Shown here piece by piece: positions 11,924-25,967 of a DNA stretch of 64,000 bases (the stretch's first letter is position 1; every line of letters begins with the position of its first letter). The position numbers and the translations under genes are program-made. The stretch lies in the NCBI RefSeq assembly GCF_004210295.1, contig NZ_SDAK01000001.1, positions 1,488,001 to 1,552,000 of the forward strand, written 5' to 3'. Source of the DNA: Lactococcus sp. S-13. GTDB lineage: Bacteria; Bacillota; Bacilli; Lactobacillales; Streptococcaceae. The notes beneath the pieces were generated by a model. That model made no database searches and was not told the DNA's origin. It was given only the letters and a program-made list of their open reading frames with translations.

Positions 11924-11961
11924 AAAAAAGGTTACTGACGTTTTGCCAGCAGCCTTTTTTT
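11924..11961. terminator. Bidirectional terminator
   Basis: Arms AAAAAAGGTTACTG and CAGCAGCCTTTTTT flank a short loop. It serves the lipoprotein gene from the left and the trmN6-like gene from the right, whose stop it touches. Confidence 0.85.
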
Positions 11962-12721
11962 ATTCGTTTTTTCCGTAATAAATCCTATTGATTTCGTCAG
12001 TATAAGTGCCGTCATCATTATGCACAATCAGTGGAGGTAAGAAAATTTCACCGCCAGCTTTGCCATCTTTTATGGCATCAATCAGCAGGATATTGGCTGG
12101 CTGATCAGCTTTGGGATAGACAAATTGAATCCATTTGGGCTGTAAATTATTAGCACGCATCTTGTCCACAATTTCCAAAAAACGTTCTGGGCGATGCACC
12201 ATCGCAATATGACCGTTTGATTTGAGGAGTTTTTTGCTGATTGAAAAAATCTCATCGAGATTTGTTGTTAATTCGTGGCGCGCGAGTGTGTAATGCTGGC
12301 TTTCGTTGAGGTGACTGTCGCTGGAATCGACTTTAAAATAAGGCGGATTACAAAAAATCAAATCGGTGCTGGAGGTATGCAAATGGTTCAGCGCTTGATT
12401 GAGGTTGTCATTGATGACGGACATCTGCTCGCCAAGTCCATTGAGCAAAATGGAGCGTTGCGCCATATCTGCTAAGCGTTCTTGCAGTTCCAACTCAATA
12501 ATTTTTGCTGACGTTTTCGAGCTGGCAAATAATCCCACCGCGCCATTTCCCGCACACATATCGATAATTTGGGCCTGCTTTTTCTTGGGCAAACGTGGAA
12601 AACGCGCCAGTAAAATGGCATCAATGCTAAAAGAAAAAACCGCACGGCTCTGAATAATTTTCACGCCGCTGTTTGCAATTTCATCAATTCGTTCATCCAC
12701 TTGTAATTCGATATTTTCCAT
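11960..12721 (-). CDS. tRNA1(Val) A37-N6 methyltransferase-like (TrmN6/YabB family)
   Basis: SAM-dependent adenine-N6 methyltransferase: the SAM loop is DMCAGNGAVGLFASSK and the catalytic motif is FCNPPYF. I start it at 12721 (MENIELQVDERIDEI), giving 253 residues as in the family. The open frame runs on to 12877 but there crosses the promoter and a 16-bp element. The extended -10 TGCTATAAT ends 6 nt before this ATG, so the mRNA should be leaderless. The tRNA substrate is inferred from the family. Confidence 0.87.
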   Translation of the reverse strand: MENIELQVDERIDEIANSGVKIIQSRAVFSFSIDAILLARFPRLPKKKQAQIIDMCAGNGAVGLFASSKTSAKIIELELQERLADMAQRSILLNGLGEQMSVINDNLNQALNHLHTSSTDLIFCNPPYFKVDSSDSHLNESQHYTLARHELTTNLDEIFSISKKLLKSNGHIAMVHRPERFLEIVDKMRANNLQPKWIQFVYPKADQPANILLIDAIKDGKAGGEIFLPPLIVHNDDGTYTDEINRIYYGKNE

Positions 12722-12727
12722 AAATCT

Positions 12728-12735
12728 ATTATAGC
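12728..12735 (-). promoter_or_regulatory. Extended -10 box, leaderless start of the trmN6-like gene
   Basis: TGCTATAAT on the minus strand; six nucleotides separate the hexamer from the ATG at 12721. Confidence 0.75.
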
Positions 12736-12837
12736 ACACCCTCGCGTCATGCCTTAAAGATTGCCTTATTTTGCTGTTGATGTTCAGAAATTTTACTGAC
12801 GGATTTTTTGAACACTTTTTTCTTAAAAAATCAATTT

Positions 12838-12884
12838 CGTCAGCATTTTCTCTGATGAATTTGATTTTCGTCAGCAAATTCTCT
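12838..12884. repeat. Two direct copies of the 16-bp element
   Basis: Copies at 12838-12853 and 12869-12884 (complement orientation on the plus strand), 31 bp apart start to start. This is the same spacing as the tandem at 49.1 kb. Confidence 0.85.
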
Positions 12885-12894
12885 GTTGCAAAAT

Positions 12895-12923
12895 AAAAAA
12901 ACTGATTTTACGTCAGTTTTTTT
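12895..12923 (-). terminator. Terminator of polA
   Basis: Arms ACTGACG and the imperfect complement around TCAGT, flanked by A- and T-runs, just beyond the polA stop. Confidence 0.7.
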
Positions 12924-12928
12924 AGATA

Positions 12929-15565
12929 TTATTTGGCTTCATACCACGTATTTCCAGCATTCTCATCTACTTTCAGTGGTACAGCAAGTGTGATGGCAGC
13001 TTCCATTGTTTCTTGCACCAATTGACGAATTTGCGGTAATTCCTCTTTGGGTACATCAAGGATAATTTCATCGTGTACTTGCAACAACATTTTGGCTTTG
13101 AACTGTTGCGCATTTAAGGCTTTGTCCAAATTGATCATTGCGATTTTTAAAATATCAGCCGCTGATCCTTGAATTGGTGAATTGATTGCCGTCCGTTCTG
13201 CAAAGCCACGCACGTTGAAGTTCCGAGCATTAATTTCTGGAATTTTGCGGCGGCGATGACTCATTGTTTCCACAAATCCTTTATCTCTCGCCTCACGAAC
13301 AATGTTTTCCATGTAGTTTTTAATCCCTGGATAACGCTCAAAATAAGTATCAATGTAGTTTTTAGCTTCTTTTCTCGTAATCCCAAGATTACGTGCCAGT
13401 CCAAAATCGGAAATGCCATAAACTACACCAAAATTAACTGCCTTAGCTTTGCGTCGGTCATTCGCCGTCACATCCTCAGGTTTTTCAATCCCGAAAACGC
13501 GCATCGCCGTTGAGGTATGAATGTCCGCCCCGTGTTTGAAAGCCTCAATCAGATGCTCGTCGCCCGAGATATGCGCCAAAACCCGTAGCTCAATTTGCGA
13601 ATAGTCGGAACTCAGCAAAACACTGTCGCTACTCGGCACAAAAGCTTTGCGAATCTTGCGTCCTTCCTCCAAACGCACAGGAATATTTTGTAAATTCGGA
13701 TCAACTGAAGATAAACGTCCCGTCTGCGTCAAATCCTGCACATAGCGCGTGTGAATTTTTCCATCAGCTGCAATCTGTGGAATTAAGCCCTTGACATAGG
13801 TCGATTGAACCTTGTTAATCTGACGATATTCGAGAATTTTTGCAACTAAAGGCGACACCAGAGCCAAATCTTCCAGCACATCCACAGCTGTTGAATAACC
13901 CGTCTTTGTCTTTTTACCTGCGGGCAGTTGCAATTTTTCAAACAAAATCACCCCAAGCTGTTTTGGCGAATTGATATTAAATTCCTCACCAGCCAACTCG
14001 TAGATTTCTCTGGTCAAGAGTGCCAATTTTTCTTCATTTTCCGCACCGATTTTTTCAAGGGTTTCTTGGCTGACCGAAATTCCCGCAATTTCCATTTTGG
14101 CAAGAACTTCTGCCAAAGGCAACTCCATGTCCGAAAGCAAATGCTCTTGTTCATTTTCCACAAGTTCCGTAAGCATTTTTTCTTTTGAGGCCACTAAAAC
14201 TTTAATTTTGCGCGCCAAATGCTCGAACAAGACATTGTCCTCAGGCAGGGCCAACTTCGTCCCTTTTCCGAAAATCTCCTCGTCCAAAGCCAAATGTCCC
14301 GCCTCAAACAAACGTGCAATCGTCGAAATTTTATTATCTTCCGTCGTTGAAATCAAGTATTTAGCTAACATCGCATCAAATTTGCTCAACTTAAGCTCCC
14401 GCCCAAAATGACTCAGAAGGACGCGGTTTTTCTTGAAATCATAAGTATTTTCTGGAAATTCCATCTCTGACAAAAGCGCCAAATTCTTAGAAACATAAAT
14501 CTTGTCAGCATTTCCCCAAGCAAAAGCAACAACATCCTCCCGATGGTAGTTTTCAGCCAAAGTTTCCAGATAGAAAAAGTCATCTGGTTTGACCAAATCA
14601 CTGACGAAATTATCCGTCACCACTTCAAACACAATTTCCTCTTTAGCAGCAAATTCGTCAGCATTTTCTCCCGCATTTTCCGCCAACAATTTATTTTTAA
14701 ACTGCACAAAGCCCATTTCGTCATAAAAACGCCCCAGCTCTGCGACATTCTTTTCCTGCAATCTTGTATCATCAAGACTGATTTCAAGCGGCGCCGTTGT
14801 ATTGATGGTCGCCAAGCGTTGCGACAAATAAGCCATTTCTTTATCAGCAATCAGATTTTCTTTCATCTTACTTGCCTTGAGCGAGTCCACATTGGCATAC
14901 AAATTATCCAACGAGCCCCATTCTTGCAGTAACTTCAAGGCAGTCTTTTCTCCGACCTTCGTCACTCCAGGATAATTATCCGAGCTATCGCCCATCAAAG
15001 CCTTCAAATCAATAAATTGATGCGCCGTCAGCCCCATTTTTTCCTGCAAATAATCCGTCGTATATTCCTCAAACTCAGCAACACCCTTTTTAGAAATCTC
15101 CACCCGTGTATTTGCATCAACCAGCTGGATCATATCCTTATCACCCGTTACAATGGTCACATCAAAATTCACTCCAGGCGCTTCAGCCATTTTATCCAAA
15201 GTTCCAATGATATCATCCGCCTCATAATTCGCCAATTCATAATGACGAATCCCTAACTTTTCAATCATCTCCTTGATAAAAGGCAACTGTTCACGAAACT
15301 CATCGGGTGTCTTTGAACGCCCTCCCTTGTATTCCGCAAACATTTCTGTACGAAAAGTCGTCTTACCCGCATCAAAAGCAATCAATACGTGCGTTGGCTG
15401 AACCCGCTCCATCAATGAAGCAAGCATGGTATTAAAAGCATAAATCGCATTCGTATGTAAGCCATTTGGCGCCTTAAAACGATCCAACTGATTATACAAA
15501 GCAAAGAAAGCCCGAAAAGCCACCGACGAACCATCAATCAACAAAAGTCTATTCTTATCTTCCAT
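12929..15565 (-). CDS. polA: DNA polymerase I
   Basis: Repair and Okazaki-fragment polymerase, 878 residues. The N-terminal 5' nuclease domain (residues 1-290, LLLIDGSSVAFRAFFAL, SSDNYPGVTKVGEKTA) precedes a 3'-5' exonuclease-like domain. The polymerase domain has motif A (DYSQIELRVLAH), the O-helix (RRKAKAVNFGVVYG) and motif C (QVHDEIILD). The first exonuclease carboxylate motif DxE reads YLE, so proofreading is probably lost, as in other Gram-positive Pol I. The linker after the 5' nuclease (residues about 298-306, NAGENADEF) is encoded by a 16-bp element at 14656. An extended -10 TGGTATAAT upstream (hexamer 15643-15648) is the likely promoter. Confidence 0.97.
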   Translation of the reverse strand: MEDKNRLLLIDGSSVAFRAFFALYNQLDRFKAPNGLHTNAIYAFNTMLASLMERVQPTHVLIAFDAGKTTFRTEMFAEYKGGRSKTPDEFREQLPFIKEMIEKLGIRHYELANYEADDIIGTLDKMAEAPGVNFDVTIVTGDKDMIQLVDANTRVEISKKGVAEFEEYTTDYLQEKMGLTAHQFIDLKALMGDSSDNYPGVTKVGEKTALKLLQEWGSLDNLYANVDSLKASKMKENLIADKEMAYLSQRLATINTTAPLEISLDDTRLQEKNVAELGRFYDEMGFVQFKNKLLAENAGENADEFAAKEEIVFEVVTDNFVSDLVKPDDFFYLETLAENYHREDVVAFAWGNADKIYVSKNLALLSEMEFPENTYDFKKNRVLLSHFGRELKLSKFDAMLAKYLISTTEDNKISTIARLFEAGHLALDEEIFGKGTKLALPEDNVLFEHLARKIKVLVASKEKMLTELVENEQEHLLSDMELPLAEVLAKMEIAGISVSQETLEKIGAENEEKLALLTREIYELAGEEFNINSPKQLGVILFEKLQLPAGKKTKTGYSTAVDVLEDLALVSPLVAKILEYRQINKVQSTYVKGLIPQIAADGKIHTRYVQDLTQTGRLSSVDPNLQNIPVRLEEGRKIRKAFVPSSDSVLLSSDYSQIELRVLAHISGDEHLIEAFKHGADIHTSTAMRVFGIEKPEDVTANDRRKAKAVNFGVVYGISDFGLARNLGITRKEAKNYIDTYFERYPGIKNYMENIVREARDKGFVETMSHRRRKIPEINARNFNVRGFAERTAINSPIQGSAADILKIAMINLDKALNAQQFKAKMLLQVHDEIILDVPKEELPQIRQLVQETMEAAITLAVPLKVDENAGNTWYEAK

Positions 15566-15642
15566 TTTATTCCTATCTTAATTCAATATTTCTTACAAAA
15601 CTTTTAGTCATCTCATCCAATTTCACAAATGAACTTTACTAA

Positions 15643-15650
15643 ATTATACC
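15643..15650 (-). promoter_or_regulatory. Extended -10 box of polA
   Basis: TGGTATAAT on the minus strand about 80 bp before the polA ATG. Confidence 0.6.
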
Positions 15651-15707
15651 ATTTCATCACTCCTTTTGGAATTGCCCGCTTTTTTATAAAATTTACGATA
15701 ATTATGC

Positions 15708-15738
15708 TTGACATGGAACGCGTTCCACAGTTTAAAAT
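15708..15738 (+). promoter_or_regulatory. Promoter with LacI-type operator palindrome
   Basis: TTGACA (15708-15713) is followed at once by TGGAACGCGTTCCA (15714-15727), a perfect 14-bp palindrome with the central CG typical of LacI-family operators. A -10 follows at 15731-15738 (TTTAAAAT; hexamer assignment uncertain). A repressor bound here would block polymerase. The gene pair it controls ends in a LacI-family regulator, so autoregulation is likely. Confidence 0.85.
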
Positions 15739-15813
15739 ATGATTATCAAAATAAAACAACCGAGTTCACGCTTTTCAAAAGCAATAAAACTCGGATTCAA
15801 AGGAGATTTACAT

Positions 15814-16626
15814 ATGAAAATCAAACACATCTTCACAGACATGGACGGCACCCTGCTCAATTCTAACGGCACACTCTCAGATACCAACCTTTGGTCAATT
15901 TACTACAGTAACCTGCCACTCACCCTTGTTTCCGCGCGTAGTCCACTGGAAATGAGCACCACTATTGACAAATTACAGCTCACTGCTCCCCAAATTGCAT
16001 TTAACGGAAACCTCATTTTCACTCAAAATCAATTTGGCCTTCAAATTATAGAAAAAAACACCCTCACTAAAGAAAGTGTCATCCAACTCTTAGACTACAT
16101 TTCAAACCATTTTCCTAAAATCAGCCTTAGCTGGTATAGTCTTACCCACTGGTACATCAAAAAACAAGACAAAGGAACCTTTCTTCAAAAAGCCATCACA
16201 GGAATTGAACCAAGACTCAAAGCCTATGATGGCAATTCCGAAATTTACAAAATAATGATGATTGTCTTTAATCCAGCTGAACTTCAAAAAATCGAAGCAG
16301 CACTCAATGCTTTAAAAATTCCTAACATTTCAATCAAACAAAGTGGACAATGGCACCTTGAAATCACCTCTAGCCAAAATACAAAAGCTGATGCCGTGAG
16401 CACCATCCTTAACAGCGAAAACTTAGCTTTCGAAGAAATCGCCGCCATCGGTGATAGCTCCACTGATATCCCCCTTTTAAAAGCAGCAGGACTTGGCATC
16501 GCCGTAGATAATGCTAGCCCCGAAGTCAAAAAACATGTTAAAATGATTGTAGCAAAAAATACGAACCACGGTGTAGCTGAAGCAATATCAGTTATCAGCG
16601 AACTAAATGAACAGGTGAACCAATGA
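15814..16626 (+). CDS. HAD-superfamily (Cof-type) phosphatase
   Basis: Cytoplasmic haloacid-dehalogenase-type phosphatase, class IIB, 270 residues. The nucleophile motif is FTDMDGTLL at the N-terminus and the last motif is GDSSTDIPLLKAAG. The start at 15814 is preceded by AAAGGAGA; the in-frame ATG at 15739 is at the transcription start and is rejected. Its stop overlaps the start of the LacI-type gene by four bases (ATGA). Substrate is probably a sugar phosphate, but the sequence does not say which. Confidence 0.87.
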   Translation: MKIKHIFTDMDGTLLNSNGTLSDTNLWSIYYSNLPLTLVSARSPLEMSTTIDKLQLTAPQIAFNGNLIFTQNQFGLQIIEKNTLTKESVIQLLDYISNHFPKISLSWYSLTHWYIKKQDKGTFLQKAITGIEPRLKAYDGNSEIYKIMMIVFNPAELQKIEAALNALKIPNISIKQSGQWHLEITSSQNTKADAVSTILNSENLAFEEIAAIGDSSTDIPLLKAAGLGIAVDNASPEVKKHVKMIVAKNTNHGVAEAISVISELNEQVNQ

Positions 16627-17546
16627 CCTCTTTAACCACCCTATCAAAACTGAGCGGTTACTCCAAAGCAACCGTATCTCGGGCTCTTTCAGGAAATGGA
16701 TATGTTTCAAAAGAAGCTAGAGAACTCATCCTCGATCTTGCCAATCAACTCGACTATACGACCAACGCCATTGCTCAAGAACTATCCGCAGGGACAACCA
16801 AAAACATTGGTGTCGTCCTTCCCTATGTCAAACACCCCTTCTTCAGCCAAATTCTCGAAGGAATCCTTGATAAAAGTTTTGAAACAGGTTATAAAATCGT
16901 TATTCTTCCCTCAAATTATAATCAAAACCTCGAAATTCAATATTTAGAACAACTCCGTAAAAAGGCATTTGAAGCGCTTATTTTTACCTCACGGGAAGTC
17001 TCAGAAGAAACAGTCCTTAACTATCAAAAGTATGGCTCGATCGTCCTCTGCCACAAACCCAAGAGTAAAAATATTTCTGCCAGCTATGCCGAAAGAAAAA
17101 CGGGTTATCGCAAAGCATTCCAATGGTTAAAATCACAGAGCTATTCAAATACTGGCTTCCTATTTTCTCGTGCTCAAAGTCCCACCACATCTGTTACCCT
17201 GCAGACCTACAAAGAAACCTATAAACTTCCTGCCCAATCCGAACAGATTACCACAGGTGCCGTTTCTTCTCTCGATGGTTACAGACTCGCACCCAAACTC
17301 ACAAAATTTGATAGTATTTTTGCCAACTCAGACGATATCGCTGCAAACGTATGGCGCTGGTTTGAAGACCAAAAAATCCCAAAACCTCTGATTATCGGCC
17401 AAGAAAATCTAGTTTCAGGACAACTGTTAAACCTTCCGACCGTAGATAACCACTTCCTTCAAGTTGGACGTTCAGCCTTTGACATCGCCATTTCAAAAGA
17501 AATCAAACAAACATTCATTGAGTCAGAATTCATCATTGATCGATAA
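16623..17546 (+). CDS. LacI-family transcriptional repressor
   Basis: A 307-residue regulator. The N-terminal helix-turn-helix (TTLSKLSGYSKATVSRALSG, residues about 5-24) includes the ATVSRAL recognition helix. The hinge region follows to about residue 60 and a periplasmic-binding-protein-like effector domain fills the rest (NIGVVLPYVKHPFFSQILEG). It is translationally coupled to the HAD phosphatase and probably binds the palindrome in their shared promoter. The inducer is unknown. Confidence 0.92.
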   Translation: MTSLTTLSKLSGYSKATVSRALSGNGYVSKEARELILDLANQLDYTTNAIAQELSAGTTKNIGVVLPYVKHPFFSQILEGILDKSFETGYKIVILPSNYNQNLEIQYLEQLRKKAFEALIFTSREVSEETVLNYQKYGSIVLCHKPKSKNISASYAERKTGYRKAFQWLKSQSYSNTGFLFSRAQSPTTSVTLQTYKETYKLPAQSEQITTGAVSSLDGYRLAPKLTKFDSIFANSDDIAANVWRWFEDQKIPKPLIIGQENLVSGQLLNLPTVDNHFLQVGRSAFDIAISKEIKQTFIESEFIIDR

Positions 17547-17573
17547 CCCTAAGCGCAAAAGCTAGGGTTTTTT
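17545..17573 (+). terminator. Terminator of the HAD/LacI operon
   Basis: AACCCTAAGC pairs with GCTAGGGTT with one mismatch, followed by Ts. It faces the rRNA operon terminator 10 bp away. The same CCCTA/TAGGG type of hairpin follows recX at the second rRNA operon. Confidence 0.85.
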
Positions 17574-17581
17574 GAAACAAC

Positions 17582-17605
17582 AAAAAAAGAAGCCTTAGCT
17601 TCTTC
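17582..17605 (-). terminator. rRNA operon 1 terminator
   Basis: GAAGAAGCTAAGGCTTCTT followed by seven Ts on the minus strand, just past the 5S gene. Confidence 0.85.
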
Positions 17606-17611
17606 ACTCAA

Positions 17612-17725
17612 CTTGGCCACGAGCCTATCTCCCAGGGGGCAACCCCCAAGTACTTCCGCCGTAGATGGACTTAACTGCTGTGTTCGACATGGGAACAGGT
17701 GTATCTCCATCACTATGATGACCAA
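17612..17725 (-). rRNA. rrf: 5S ribosomal RNA, operon 1
   Basis: The minus strand reads GGTCATCATAGTGATGGAGA and ends near GAGATAGGCTCGTGGCCAA, with the loop around CCCATGTCGAACACAGCAG. These are standard Gram-positive 5S features. The ends are estimated to within a few bases. Confidence 0.93.
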
Positions 17726-17811
17726 ATCTTTAAATGTTACTTTGAACATTCAAAACTAAATAACACTTCTTCTAACGCTTAACCTTAAGCTTTTTATATT
17801 TGACTCTTTTG

Positions 17812-20706
<2,895 letters not shown>

Positions 20707-20844
20707 ATGATGAATTTAATCATCTTTTTTCAAGTATAAGTTTGTAAATTCTTTAAAATTCACAGCTTTTGGTTTATTTTATCGTTATTAGATATTGTTA
20801 TTTAGTTTTCAATGTTCAAGTGATTTTAACGTCTTGTCTGACAA

Positions 20845-20917
20845 TGGAGCCTAGCGGGATCGAACCGCTGACCTCCTGCGTGCAAAGCAGGCGCTCTCCC
20901 AGCTGAGCTAAGGCCCC
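20845..20917 (-). tRNA. tRNA-Ala (anticodon TGC), operon 1
   Basis: 73-nt cloverleaf beginning GGGGCCTTAGCTCAGCTGGG. The anticodon stem-loop is CCTGC-TTTGCAC-GCAGG and the T arm GGTTCGATCCC. The 3' CCA is not encoded. It sits in the 16S-23S spacer. Confidence 0.98.
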
Positions 20918-21004
20918 ACAATCAAGAAATTGATTCTTGTATAGGTTTTCTACTAAACCCCTCAAAACTGAATAAAGTTGAATGCTCACGTCTTTGTATA
21001 TATT

Positions 21005-22557
<1,553 letters not shown>

Positions 22558-22711
22558 AGTATTTAAGTCACACTAATGTGACTGGCTTGTCTTTCATTAT
22601 TGATTGACAGATTTTTTGATGTCTTTCGACATCACATGAGTCATTCTTCTTTATTCAGTTTTCAATGGTCTAGCTCGCTTCAAGACCCTCGTCTCTTGCG
22701 ACAACTATTAT

Positions 22712-22740
22712 ATTCTATCAAACCCCCCTCCCTTTGTCAA
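22712..22740 (-). promoter_or_regulatory. rRNA operon 1 promoter
   Basis: On the minus strand TTGACA, 17 bp, TAGAAT. An overlapping TATAAT sits five bases further. The spacer is G-rich. It lies about 155 bp upstream of the 16S gene. Confidence 0.85.
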
Positions 22741-22862
22741 GGATTAAATGTATTCCTTCTCACTTTTTTTAGTTTCGTTCGCTTTTTACCCGCTCCTGTA
22801 TCCCTTTTCTTCCTTACCCTGACTCAGTTATCATACTTTTAAATTTTTTTATTTTTAGGTAT

Positions 22863-22897
22863 AAAAAAAGATAAAATCTTAGTAATTTTATCTTTTG
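22863..22897 (-). terminator. Terminator of ezrA
   Basis: AAAGATAAAAT pairs with ATTTTATCTTT across a short loop, followed by a T-run on the minus strand. Confidence 0.85.
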
Positions 22898-22905
22898 TGG
22901 ATCTA

Positions 22906-24636
22906 TTATAAATAATCTGGGGTGGTTTTTGTCTTGAAATAAACTCCAGAAATCCGAGCTGCAGCTCCTGGTTCAGCAAGCTCCAAAACTTTTGAAATTT
23001 CATCAAATGAAGCATCATAATCTCGTTCACGTTCAAATAATTGAAGAGCCCGAGAGATACCTTGTGCAACTTGCTCATTCGTAGCTTTATACCGGTTGGC
23101 ATATTGAATCAATTGTTCTGCCAATACGGCGTGATCCGTCATATTGGTTGTTGTTTCTTTAAGGACGTGCATATCTTCAGTACTTACGTCAACAAGATGG
23201 TTAATCGTGTCAATATTAATTCTCACTCGTCCTAATTCTTTAAAGAGATTTTGAACACGGTCTCCTGTCATGAAGAATAAATCGAGATAATCTTTCGGAA
23301 GTCCTGGAAGATTTCTTTTTTCAACATAACGTTTGATAATACGTAGTTCTGAATCAAAACGTTCCGCAATCTCTTGGGCTGCGCGTTCTTCATCTTTGAG
23401 CCCTGTGAGTGTGTTGCTAATTTTGATTTGATTCTTTTCCATATCTTCCAGAGCACCAACAATCGCATTGATTCGGTGTGAAAGAATAGAGTAAGGTAAT
23501 TTTTTACTTTCGATGCTTGACATAATCTCAGCAACATCAGCGTCTAAGGTTTCAAGGTGTTCTTGATAACCACGGACATAACCTTTTTCATTTCCTGATA
23601 AAACGTAGGCTTGTGTCACATGATCAATTTCGAGGAGCAAGTTTTTATTGTTATTTCGAATGTGTTCAATATAATCTCTAAGAACTACTGAACGCTTTTC
23701 AACATTTCGACGAGCAGCATATTCTTTTTCGAAAATAGCATAAAGAGCTGAGACTTTGTCTTGAATTACAGCAAGTTCTGCTTCAACGTGATCGAGTTCA
23801 AATTGTTCTAACAACGCACCGCTTTCATCAAGAAGATCTTGGAGTTCTGCCATTCTTTCATCAACATTGACACTTTCCGGAAGAATATATTCTTCTTCGA
23901 TGAACTTATCGGCTGCTTCACGTAGATCTGCAAATTGTTTAGGAACGTCTTTTTCAATTTTCTGTGTAAATGCTGGAATCTGCTCTGTAATTGCTCGTAA
24001 AGCAATGGTATGTTCTTCGGCAGTTTCCAATACTTCAGCAGCTTCAATCGGATCACCTGTTGAGTTCAGGGTAACAAATTGTGAAAACTCCGTCTCAATA
24101 TTTGCTAAGTGCTTTTCAAGCTCACCGATGACATTGCCATAAATGTCAGCATTATCTGTGATGTCGTTTCGAAGATTATCGTACAAGTCTAAGGACTCTT
24201 GAATTTTATTGGAATTACGTTTTTCTTGCTCAATCAATTGAGCAACACCGTCACGAATTCCTTGGACATCTTCTTCCATGAGAGCAATTTGTGCTTCACT
24301 ATCTGCTACAGATTCACGGGCGCGGAAAAAATGAAATGAGTCATTCAGTTGTTCAGCTTCAAAAATATGATTTTCAAGATCGGCAAAAGAGTTTGACGAC
24401 AAGTCAATCCATTTTTGGTTCCATTCGCGGAAAATCGTTTGTGATTGGCCGACAAGGTGCATCTTCTTCACAGAATCGATTTCTTCTTGAACGGGAAGAT
24501 CAAAAAGGGTTTCTTTTCGCTCTTCCATTTCCAAAATGCGATCTTCTGTTTTTTTGCGCATCAAAATGGCAAAAACATAGAAGGCGATGATGATAACAAC
24601 GAGGGCAACAATAAGGATAATTACAGTACTTGACAT
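22906..24636 (-). CDS. ezrA: Septation ring formation regulator EzrA
   Basis: Membrane-anchored cell-division protein of low-GC Gram-positives that binds FtsZ and organises the septal ring and wall-synthesis proteins. One N-terminal transmembrane helix (residues about 5-26, [20 protein letters not shown]) is followed by about 540 residues of nearly continuous spectrin-like coiled coil. At 576 residues it is the usual length. It lies immediately upstream of rRNA operon 1 and has its own terminator. Confidence 0.95.
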   Translation of the reverse strand: MSSTVIILIVALVVIIIAFYVFAILMRKKTEDRILEMEERKETLFDLPVQEEIDSVKKMHLVGQSQTIFREWNQKWIDLSSNSFADLENHIFEAEQLNDSFHFFRARESVADSEAQIALMEEDVQGIRDGVAQLIEQEKRNSNKIQESLDLYDNLRNDITDNADIYGNVIGELEKHLANIETEFSQFVTLNSTGDPIEAAEVLETAEEHTIALRAITEQIPAFTQKIEKDVPKQFADLREAADKFIEEEYILPESVNVDERMAELQDLLDESGALLEQFELDHVEAELAVIQDKVSALYAIFEKEYAARRNVEKRSVVLRDYIEHIRNNNKNLLLEIDHVTQAYVLSGNEKGYVRGYQEHLETLDADVAEIMSSIESKKLPYSILSHRINAIVGALEDMEKNQIKISNTLTGLKDEERAAQEIAERFDSELRIIKRYVEKRNLPGLPKDYLDLFFMTGDRVQNLFKELGRVRINIDTINHLVDVSTEDMHVLKETTTNMTDHAVLAEQLIQYANRYKATNEQVAQGISRALQLFERERDYDASFDEISKVLELAEPGAAARISGVYFKTKTTPDYL

Positions 24637-24780
24637 GCTTTACTCCATAAAATGATTTAATTACTTGGGTTATAGGTTATTTAGATAGAAAATCTCAAAT
24701 ATAATTATAGCATACTGATGCAAATAAATACACTATTTTTTCAGATTGGTGTTAAAAAATCATTTTGTGTGTCGCTAAAA

Positions 24781-24812
24781 GAAAAAAACAGCTTTTTGAG
24801 CTGTTCTTTTTT
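24781..24812 (-). terminator. Terminator of tsf
   Basis: AACAGCTCAAAAAGCTGTT hairpin followed by Ts on the minus strand. Confidence 0.9.
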
Positions 24813-24817
24813 CTGAA

Positions 24818-25846
24818 TTAAAGTCCTGCTTTTGCTGCTTCAACTTCAGCGGCAAAGTCTGTTTCAACTTTTTCAATTCCTTCACCAACTTCAAAACGTG
24901 TGAAGCTGATTGCTTTTGCTGCTTTTGACTCAAGGAATGCTTCAACTGTTTTGCTGTCATCCATGATGTAAAGTTGTGCAAGAAGCGCAAATTGTTGGTC
25001 AACTTTTGTGTTGTCAACGATGAATTTAGACATTTTACCTGGAATGATTTTGTCCCAAATTTGTTCTGGTTTACCTTCAGCTTTGAGTTCTTCTTCAAAT
25101 GAAGCTTTAGCGGCTGCAAGAACTTCTTCTGTCAATTGGCTCTTAGAACCATATTCGTGGTGTGGAAGTTCTGGTTTGTTAACGAGTACACGGCTAGCAT
25201 TGTCTTCGTCAATTTTGTGGTTCATTTGTGCCAATTCTGCTTTAACAAACTCTTCGTCAAGTTCGTCAGCTGAAAGAACTGTTGGGTTCATGGCAGCGAT
25301 GTGCATTGATACTTGTTTTGCGAGTGCTTCGTCAGCGCCTTCGATAACAGAGATAACACCGATTTTACCACCATTATGTTGGTAAGCACCGAAGTGTTGT
25401 GCGTCTGTTTTTTCGATAACAACAAAACGACGGAAAGTGATTTTTTCTCCGATTGTTGCTGTTGCTTGAACGAGTTCTTGCTCAAGAGAAACACCTGAAG
25501 CTGTTGTAAGTGCCAATGCTTCTTCGTTGTTTGCTGGTTTGTTTGCTGCAAGGAGTTCTGCTGTTTCTTTTACCAAAGCAACAAATTGTTCGTTTTTCGC
25601 AACGAAGTCTGTTTCTGAGTTCAATTCAACAAGGGCTGCAACATTCCCGCTTACAGCGATGCCTGTAAGACCTTCAGCGGCTACACGGTCAGCTTTTTTA
25701 GCTGCTTTTGCAATTCCTTTTTCACGGAGGAGTTCTGCTGCTGCTTCCATGTTTCCGTCAGTTTCTACGAGCGCACGTTTAGCGTCCATGATTCCTGCGC
25801 CAGTTTTTTCGCGTAATTCTTTTACTTGAGCTGCTGTTACTGCCAT
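24818..25846 (-). CDS. tsf: Elongation factor Ts
   Basis: Nucleotide exchange factor for EF-Tu. The UBA-like N-terminus ([20 protein letters not shown]) and the core [17 protein letters not shown] are intact. The 342 residues include the C-terminal extension common in Lactobacillales. It lies downstream of rpsB, separated by a strong hairpin that should reduce read-through. Confidence 0.97.
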   Translation of the reverse strand: MAVTAAQVKELREKTGAGIMDAKRALVETDGNMEAAAELLREKGIAKAAKKADRVAAEGLTGIAVSGNVAALVELNSETDFVAKNEQFVALVKETAELLAANKPANNEEALALTTASGVSLEQELVQATATIGEKITFRRFVVIEKTDAQHFGAYQHNGGKIGVISVIEGADEALAKQVSMHIAAMNPTVLSADELDEEFVKAELAQMNHKIDEDNASRVLVNKPELPHHEYGSKSQLTEEVLAAAKASFEEELKAEGKPEQIWDKIIPGKMSKFIVDNTKVDQQFALLAQLYIMDDSKTVEAFLESKAAKAISFTRFEVGEGIEKVETDFAAEVEAAKAGL

Positions 25847-25899
25847 TTTGTAAATCTCCTATGTGTTTTTTTCTGTCAGTATTGACAGTAGTTTTATTT

Positions 25900-25933
25900 A
25901 AAAAAACAGGTGAGGCGTAAGGCCTCGCCTGTT
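25900..25933 (-). terminator. Attenuator/terminator between rpsB and tsf
   Basis: Stem AACAGGCGAGGC/GCCTCACCTGTT, then seven Ts, on the minus strand. It sits inside the rpsB-tsf unit, so it probably sets the S2 to EF-Ts ratio rather than ending all transcripts. Confidence 0.85.
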
Positions 25934-25967
25934 GTAGTTACTTAATTAGTATAAGTTGAAGTTAAAA

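Larger units (their letters stand above)
22558..22905. other. rRNA operon 1 leader, promoter and ezrA 3' spacer
   Basis: Contains the 16S leader, the promoter at 22712-22740, the end of the long repeat at 22829 and the ezrA terminator at 22863-22897. No gene. Confidence 0.8.

Noticed and set aside
12722-12877. N-terminal extension of the TrmN6-like protein
   Set aside because: The extension crosses the extended -10 box and a 16-bp element and has no family resemblance.
15739-15813. Upstream start of the HAD phosphatase
   Set aside because: The ATG abuts the -10 region; the start at 15814 has an AAAGGAGA ribosome site and gives the family N-terminus.
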